Source: Gammaproteobacteria bacterium
Lineage (GTDB): Bacteria > Pseudomonadota > Gammaproteobacteria > Steroidobacterales > Foliamicaceae
DNA: 35,515 bases
Assembly: GCA_011523505.1 (NCBI GenBank)
Contig: WTGP01000001.1
Span: 1 to 35,515, forward strand
Direction of reading: 5' to 3'
In this document: in pieces, positions 35,192-35,515 of the stretch
Layout: every line of letters begins with the position of its first letter
Position numbering within the stretch: position 1 is the first letter of the stretch
Notes under the pieces: generated by a model
Database searches by the model: none
What the model was told of the DNA's origin: nothing
The model's input: only the letters and a program-made list of their open reading frames with translations
Position numbers and translations under genes: made by a program

Positions 35192-35515
<324 letters not shown>

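Overview
The window looks like a piece of a GC-rich gammaproteobacterial chromosome. The 5S and 23S rRNA pieces at the right end, a full-length UvrA at the left end, three outer-membrane TonB-dependent receptors and a sodium:solute symporter all fit a free-living or host-associated Gram-negative, probably aquatic. The species cannot be named from the sequence. Coding density is very high: no gap exceeds about 160 bp, and no CRISPR array, insertion sequence, phage gene or tRNA was seen.

Layout. (1) 59-2914: uvrA, convergent with a bicupin gene (2920-3954). (2) 4041-9709, rightward: a two-domain SnoaL-like protein, TonB receptor 1 with its own promoter and terminator, an alpha/beta hydrolase-fold protein with an altered nucleophile elbow, and a quinone-oxidoreductase-type MDR enzyme. 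(3) 9719-13326, leftward operon: SnoaL-like protein, HisD-family dehydrogenase and a MetE C-terminal-type zinc methyltransferase, divergent from TonB receptor 2 (13442-15781). (4) 15856-19508: an SSS symporter facing two tandem SnoaL-like genes. (5) 19575-31325: a compact polyketide cassette with an Sfp-type phosphopantetheinyl transferase, an alpha/beta hydrolase, a free-standing ACP and one 3243-residue type I PKS. (6) 31455-34895, leftward: TonB receptor 3 and an exported CpcT/CpeT-like protein. (7) 34991-35515: 5S rRNA and the 3' end of 23S rRNA, leftward.

How it may work together. Regions 2-4 read like an uptake-and-catabolism island. Each TonB receptor would import an organic ligand or chelate, the symporter would move a solute across the inner membrane, and the cupin, MDR, HisD-like, MetE-like and four double SnoaL/NTF2-fold proteins would process it. 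The substrate is unknown.

Region 5 is the most interesting part. The PKS reads KS-AT-DH-C-methyltransferase-ER-KR-ACP-KS. After the second KS it keeps the KS-AT linker and the post-AT motif, but the acyltransferase itself (about 300 residues) is missing and the protein then ends. A discrete ACP follows at once. The inference is a one-and-a-half-module system: a fully reducing, C-methylating (possibly iterative) module hands its chain to a terminal AT-less KS that may use the free ACP, with the neighbouring hydrolase as candidate release enzyme and the neighbouring PPTase as activator. The general architecture recalls the single-module methylating PKSs reported from sponge symbionts (sup-type), but that resemblance is from memory and was not tested.
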